Shown here piece after piece: positions 4,717 through 7,369 of a DNA stretch of 7,369 bases. The stretch's first letter is position 1; each line of letters opens with the position of its first letter. The notes under the pieces were generated by a model. That model was not told where the DNA came from. It made no database searches and was given only the letters and a program-made list of their open reading frames with translations. Origin of the DNA: Nitrosospira sp. (GTDB taxonomy: Bacteria > Pseudomonadota > Gammaproteobacteria > Burkholderiales > Nitrosomonadaceae); contig JAKDLC010000096.1 in the NCBI GenBank assembly GCA_030453055.1, positions 1 through 7,369 on the forward strand, read 5' to 3'. The translations under genes and the position numbers were made by a program.

Positions 4717-6033
4717 ATGGGCAATAAATACTTACCGGAACGCAGCGTGAAGGCGGTGTGGCACCCATGCACCCAGATGAAACAGCACGAAATGTCGCCA
4801 CTCGTTCCCATCGCTCGCGGCGAAGGCGTGTGGCTATACGACTTCGAGGGCGGACGCTGCCTCGACGCGATCGGCTCCTGGTGGGTCAACCTGTTTGGCC
4901 ACGCCAATCCCCGCATCAATGCAGCCATCCGCGACCAGCTCGATAAACTGGAGCATGTCATGCTGGCCGGTTTCACGCATGAACCGGTGGTGGAGTTGTC
5001 GGAGCGTCTGAGCAAACTCGTATCGGGCCAGCTCGGCCATTGCTTCTATGGCAGCGACGGCGCATCGGCAATCGAAATTGCCCTGAAAATGAGTTTTCAT
5101 TACTGGCGCAATAGCGGTCATCCTGAAAAAAATGGTTTTGTCAGCCTGCAAAACGACTATCACGGTGAAACGCTGGGCGCATTGTCGGTTACCGATGTAG
5201 CGCTGTTCAGGGATCAGTATGCTCCCCTACTGCGCCACAGCGCGCACGTTCTCACTCCGGACTGGCGTCATGCATCCGCGGGTGAGTCCGCCAGGGATTA
5301 CGCGCTACGCGCCGCTGCCGCGCTGGAAGCGCATCTGGCCGAACACCATGCCGAAACCGCGGCGCTCATCGTCGAACCGCTCGTGCAGGGCGCGGCGGGC
5401 ATGGGCATGTATCATCCCGATTATCTAAAACTTGCGAGAAAGCTATGTGATAAGTACCAGGTACATTTGATCGCCGATGAAATCGCGGTCGGCTTTGGCA
5501 GGACAGGGACGATGTTCGCCTGCGAGCAGGCGAACATCGTCCCTGATTTTTTGTGCCTGGCGAAAGGCTTGAGCGGCGGCTATCTGCCGCTTTCCGTGGT
5601 GATGACCACCGATGCGGTTTATCAGGCGTTTTATGACGATGAAATCACACGCGGCTTTTTGCATTCCCATACGCATGCAGGCAACGCACTCGCCTGCCGC
5701 GCCGCGCTGGCTGCACTGGATATTTTCGAGCAGGATCCTATCATTGAAACCAACCGCGCCAAAGCAGCCCATCTTAACCATGCGGCGCAGCCGCTCGCAT
5801 CTCATCCCAAGGTGAGAAACTTCCGCAACTGCGGCATGATCTGGGCGTTCGAAGTGGAAACCATTGACCCGGCTTTTGCCGGAAAGTTTTTCCAGGCGGC
5901 GCTCAAGCAGGAATTATTGTTGCGCCCACTGGGTAACACCGTCTATTTCATGCCCCCATATATCATCGACGAGCAGGAGATGGATTTTCTGGTAGCGGGA
6001 ACTTTGCGAGCCCTTGATGCGCAAAAGAAATAA
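4717..6033 (+). CDS. bioA: Adenosylmethionine-8-amino-7-oxononanoate aminotransferase (BioA)
   Basis: PLP-dependent class III aminotransferase that converts KAPA to DAPA using SAM as amino donor, the antepenultimate step of biotin synthesis; cytoplasmic, normally a homodimer. Family marks in order: WHPCTQM (15-21), SWWVNLFGH (54-62), the PLP-phosphate-binding GSDGASAIE (112-120), YHGETLGALS (148-157), IADEIAVGFGRTG (252-264) with Asp254 facing the PLP pyridine nitrogen, LAKGLSGGYLPLS (281-293) with Schiff-base Lys283, HSHTHAGN (316-323) and LLRPLGNTVYFMPPYII (401-417), whose Arg403 corresponds to the substrate-carboxylate Arg of E. coli BioA. The position of E. coli Tyr17 (WHPYT) is Cys18 here, a variant I believe is common in other bacteria. 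Length 438 aa is normal. The start is set by the conserved WHP distance, but its ribosome-binding site is weak. No other bio gene is nearby. A terminator-like palindrome lies inside the gene at 5504-5552. Confidence 0.96.
   Translation: MGNKYLPERSVKAVWHPCTQMKQHEMSPLVPIARGEGVWLYDFEGGRCLDAIGSWWVNLFGHANPRINAAIRDQLDKLEHVMLAGFTHEPVVELSERLSKLVSGQLGHCFYGSDGASAIEIALKMSFHYWRNSGHPEKNGFVSLQNDYHGETLGALSVTDVALFRDQYAPLLRHSAHVLTPDWRHASAGESARDYALRAAAALEAHLAEHHAETAALIVEPLVQGAAGMGMYHPDYLKLARKLCDKYQVHLIADEIAVGFGRTGTMFACEQANIVPDFLCLAKGLSGGYLPLSVVMTTDAVYQAFYDDEITRGFLHSHTHAGNALACRAALAALDIFEQDPIIETNRAKAAHLNHAAQPLASHPKVRNFRNCGMIWAFEVETIDPAFAGKFFQAALKQELLLRPLGNTVYFMPPYIIDEQEMDFLVAGTLRALDAQKK
5504..5552 (+). terminator. 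Terminator-like perfect 20-bp inverted repeat inside bioA
   Basis: CAGGGACGATG... (5504-5523) is repeated perfectly in reverse complement at 5526-5545, with only GA between, and is followed by A and six T's (5547-5552). In RNA this gives a stem of about 19 bp with a CGAG loop and a U-tract, the form of an intrinsic terminator on the bioA strand. It covers codons for RTGTMFACEQANIVPDF, about residues 262-278, in the most conserved part of the protein. It is unlikely to end transcription while ribosomes follow closely, but could act when translation lags. Confidence 0.5.
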
Positions 6034-7369
6034 GCGGTCAACTGCCGGATTCAGGATAGCGATTGTCCTGTGTCTTGCACTTGCCGCCGCATCGCTGCCC
6101 GCATTTTCACATAACCTGCCGCCATTGGTCAGTCAGGCGCTCAAACAGGCAGGCATCCCCAAATCCGCCGTCGGGATTTATGTCCATGAAATCGGCGCGG
6201 CCAAGCCGCTGCTCGCCGCCAACGCCGGCATAGCAATGAATCCGGCATCGGTGATGAAGCTGCTCACGACTTTCGCCGGACTGGAACTGCTGGGACCAGC
6301 CCACACCTGGAAGACCGAGTTGTATGCTAACGGCGCTCTGAACGGCGACACCCTGCAGGGCGACCTGGTGATGAAGGGTTATGGCGATCCCAGACTCAAT
6401 CTGGAAAATTTCTGGCTACTCGTCCGCCGCCTGCGCCAGACCGGACTGCGGGAAATCACCGGAGATCTGGTGCTGGATAACGGCTATTTCGATGTGCCCA
6501 TCGGCGACCCGGCGGCTTTTGATGGCAAGCCCTATCGCGCTTACAACATATTACCCGAAGCACTGCTGGTAAATTACCGGACGCTGGCGCTGCGCCTGAT
6601 CCCTCTATCCGAGAGCAAAACCGTCCGAATCGTCGTTGACCCCCTGCCGGAATCCCTTGATATCAGCAATAACCTGAAACTTACCGGCGGCAAATGTGAT
6701 GACTGGCACGACACGCTGAGGGCCGATATTCGCACCGGCATGAACGGCGCCAGTCGACCATCGGTCGGGCTTAACGGCGCCTATTCCGTGGACTGCGGCG
6801 AAAAAACCCTGCTTCTCGGCCTGCACGATAGTCCCACTTATACTTTCGGCCTGTTCAGGCAATTATGGGGAGAACAAGGGGGGGTATTTCGTGGCAAAGT
6901 GCGTATTGGCACGGCGCCGGAAGGAATACTGCCGCTGGAAATCCATCAATCTCCTCCCCTCGCCGAAATCGTTCGGGACATCAATAAATTCAGTAACAAT
7001 ATTTCCGCACGACAACTTTATCTCGCCCTGGGCGTAGCCACCGGCGCGGCCACAGCGCCTACTGGTCCTACCGGTTTTGCCGGGATAGCCAACGGCGCAG
7101 CCAGTGCGAATATGCCTGCCACTCTCGCCAAATCAAACGCCGCGATCAGGCAATGGCTCGCGTCCAGACAATTGCATTTCCCTGAGTTGATCATAGAAAA
7201 TGGCTCGGGTTTATCGCGCAACGAGCGCATCAGCGCAGGCCACCTGGGGAAACTTCTGCTGACGGCGTTCCAGAGCCCGGTGATGCCCGAATTCGTTTCA
7301 TCCTTGCCGATCACGGCCGTCGACGGCACCATGAAGACACGTCTCAACGGCACCCCCATCGCCGGCCAG
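6017..7369 (+). CDS. dacB: D-alanyl-D-alanine carboxypeptidase/endopeptidase, PBP4 (DacB), partial
   Basis: Periplasmic peptidase of family S13 that trims D-Ala from, or cuts crosslinks in, peptidoglycan. It runs off the right edge after 451 codons. Residues 1-31 form a signal peptide: MRKRNKR, a hydrophobic core AIVLCLALAAASLP, and likely cleavage after AFS. The SxxK motif is SVMK (Ser78 nucleophile, Lys81) in NPASVMKLLTT. GDLVMKGYGDPRL (115-127) and LVLDNGYFD (151-159) are typical PBP4 strands. The second motif SxN is SNN (326-328) in INKFSNNISARQLYLALG. ENGSGLSR (394-401) follows. The sequence stops at MKTRLNGTPIAGQ, just before the expected KTG motif. An Ala/Gly/Thr/Pro-rich stretch at about 339-368 seems longer than in related proteins. 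The ATG lies within the end of bioA in another frame (17-nt overlap), implying coupled translation; there is no good ribosome-binding site. Confidence 0.93.
   Translation, partial: MRKRNKRSTAGFRIAIVLCLALAAASLPAFSHNLPPLVSQALKQAGIPKSAVGIYVHEIGAAKPLLAANAGIAMNPASVMKLLTTFAGLELLGPAHTWKTELYANGALNGDTLQGDLVMKGYGDPRLNLENFWLLVRRLRQTGLREITGDLVLDNGYFDVPIGDPAAFDGKPYRAYNILPEALLVNYRTLALRLIPLSESKTVRIVVDPLPESLDISNNLKLTGGKCDDWHDTLRADIRTGMNGASRPSVGLNGAYSVDCGEKTLLLGLHDSPTYTFGLFRQLWGEQGGVFRGKVRIGTAPEGILPLEIHQSPPLAEIVRDINKFSNNISARQLYLALGVATGAATAPTGPTGFAGIANGAASANMPATLAKSNAAIRQWLASRQLHFPELIIENGSGLSRNERISAGHLGKLLLTAFQSPVMPEFVSSLPITAVDGTMKTRLNGTPIAGQ

Overview
The window looks like a chromosomal segment of a proteobacterium of moderate-to-high GC content, most likely a betaproteobacterium, perhaps Nitrosomonadales. 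That placement rests on the Flp/Tad gene order, on the WHPCTQM-type BioA, and on interspersed REP-like hairpins. It is an impression from protein style, not a database result.

Left part (1-3906, minus strand): the start of a Tad/Flp pilus operon. In transcription order it holds flp (major pilin, 3906-3718), cpaA/tadV (prepilin peptidase, 3589-3041), cpaB/rcpC (3$SAF-domain periplasmic protein, 2681-1872), cpaC/rcpA (outer-membrane secretin, 1875-184) and a small lipoprotein cut by the window edge (170-1). Together they give the pilin, its processing enzyme and the outer-membrane channel with its partners. The ATPase and inner-membrane genes (tadZ, tadA, tadB, tadC) are expected beyond the left edge. 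Two strong stem-loops lie between flp and cpaA, and a 168-bp MITE-like element with perfect 23-bp terminal inverted repeats lies between cpaA and cpaB.

Middle (3907-4716): a long gene-free stretch between the divergent flp and bioA. It holds a candidate sigma-70 promoter for flp, four copies of an operator-like dyad (ATTGTAC-N4-GTACRAT) stacked upstream of that promoter, a decayed second copy of the same MITE in the opposite orientation, and a cluster of REP-like hairpins.

Right part (4717-7369, plus strand): bioA (DAPA aminotransferase of biotin synthesis), overlapping by 17 nt with a PBP4-type D-Ala-D-Ala carboxypeptidase (dacB) that runs off the right edge. Inside bioA is a perfect 20-bp inverted repeat followed by six T's, which has the form of an intrinsic terminator within a coding sequence.

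The signals most worth checking are the dyad array at the flp promoter, the terminator-like palindrome inside bioA, and the two related MITEs flanking flp-cpaA.
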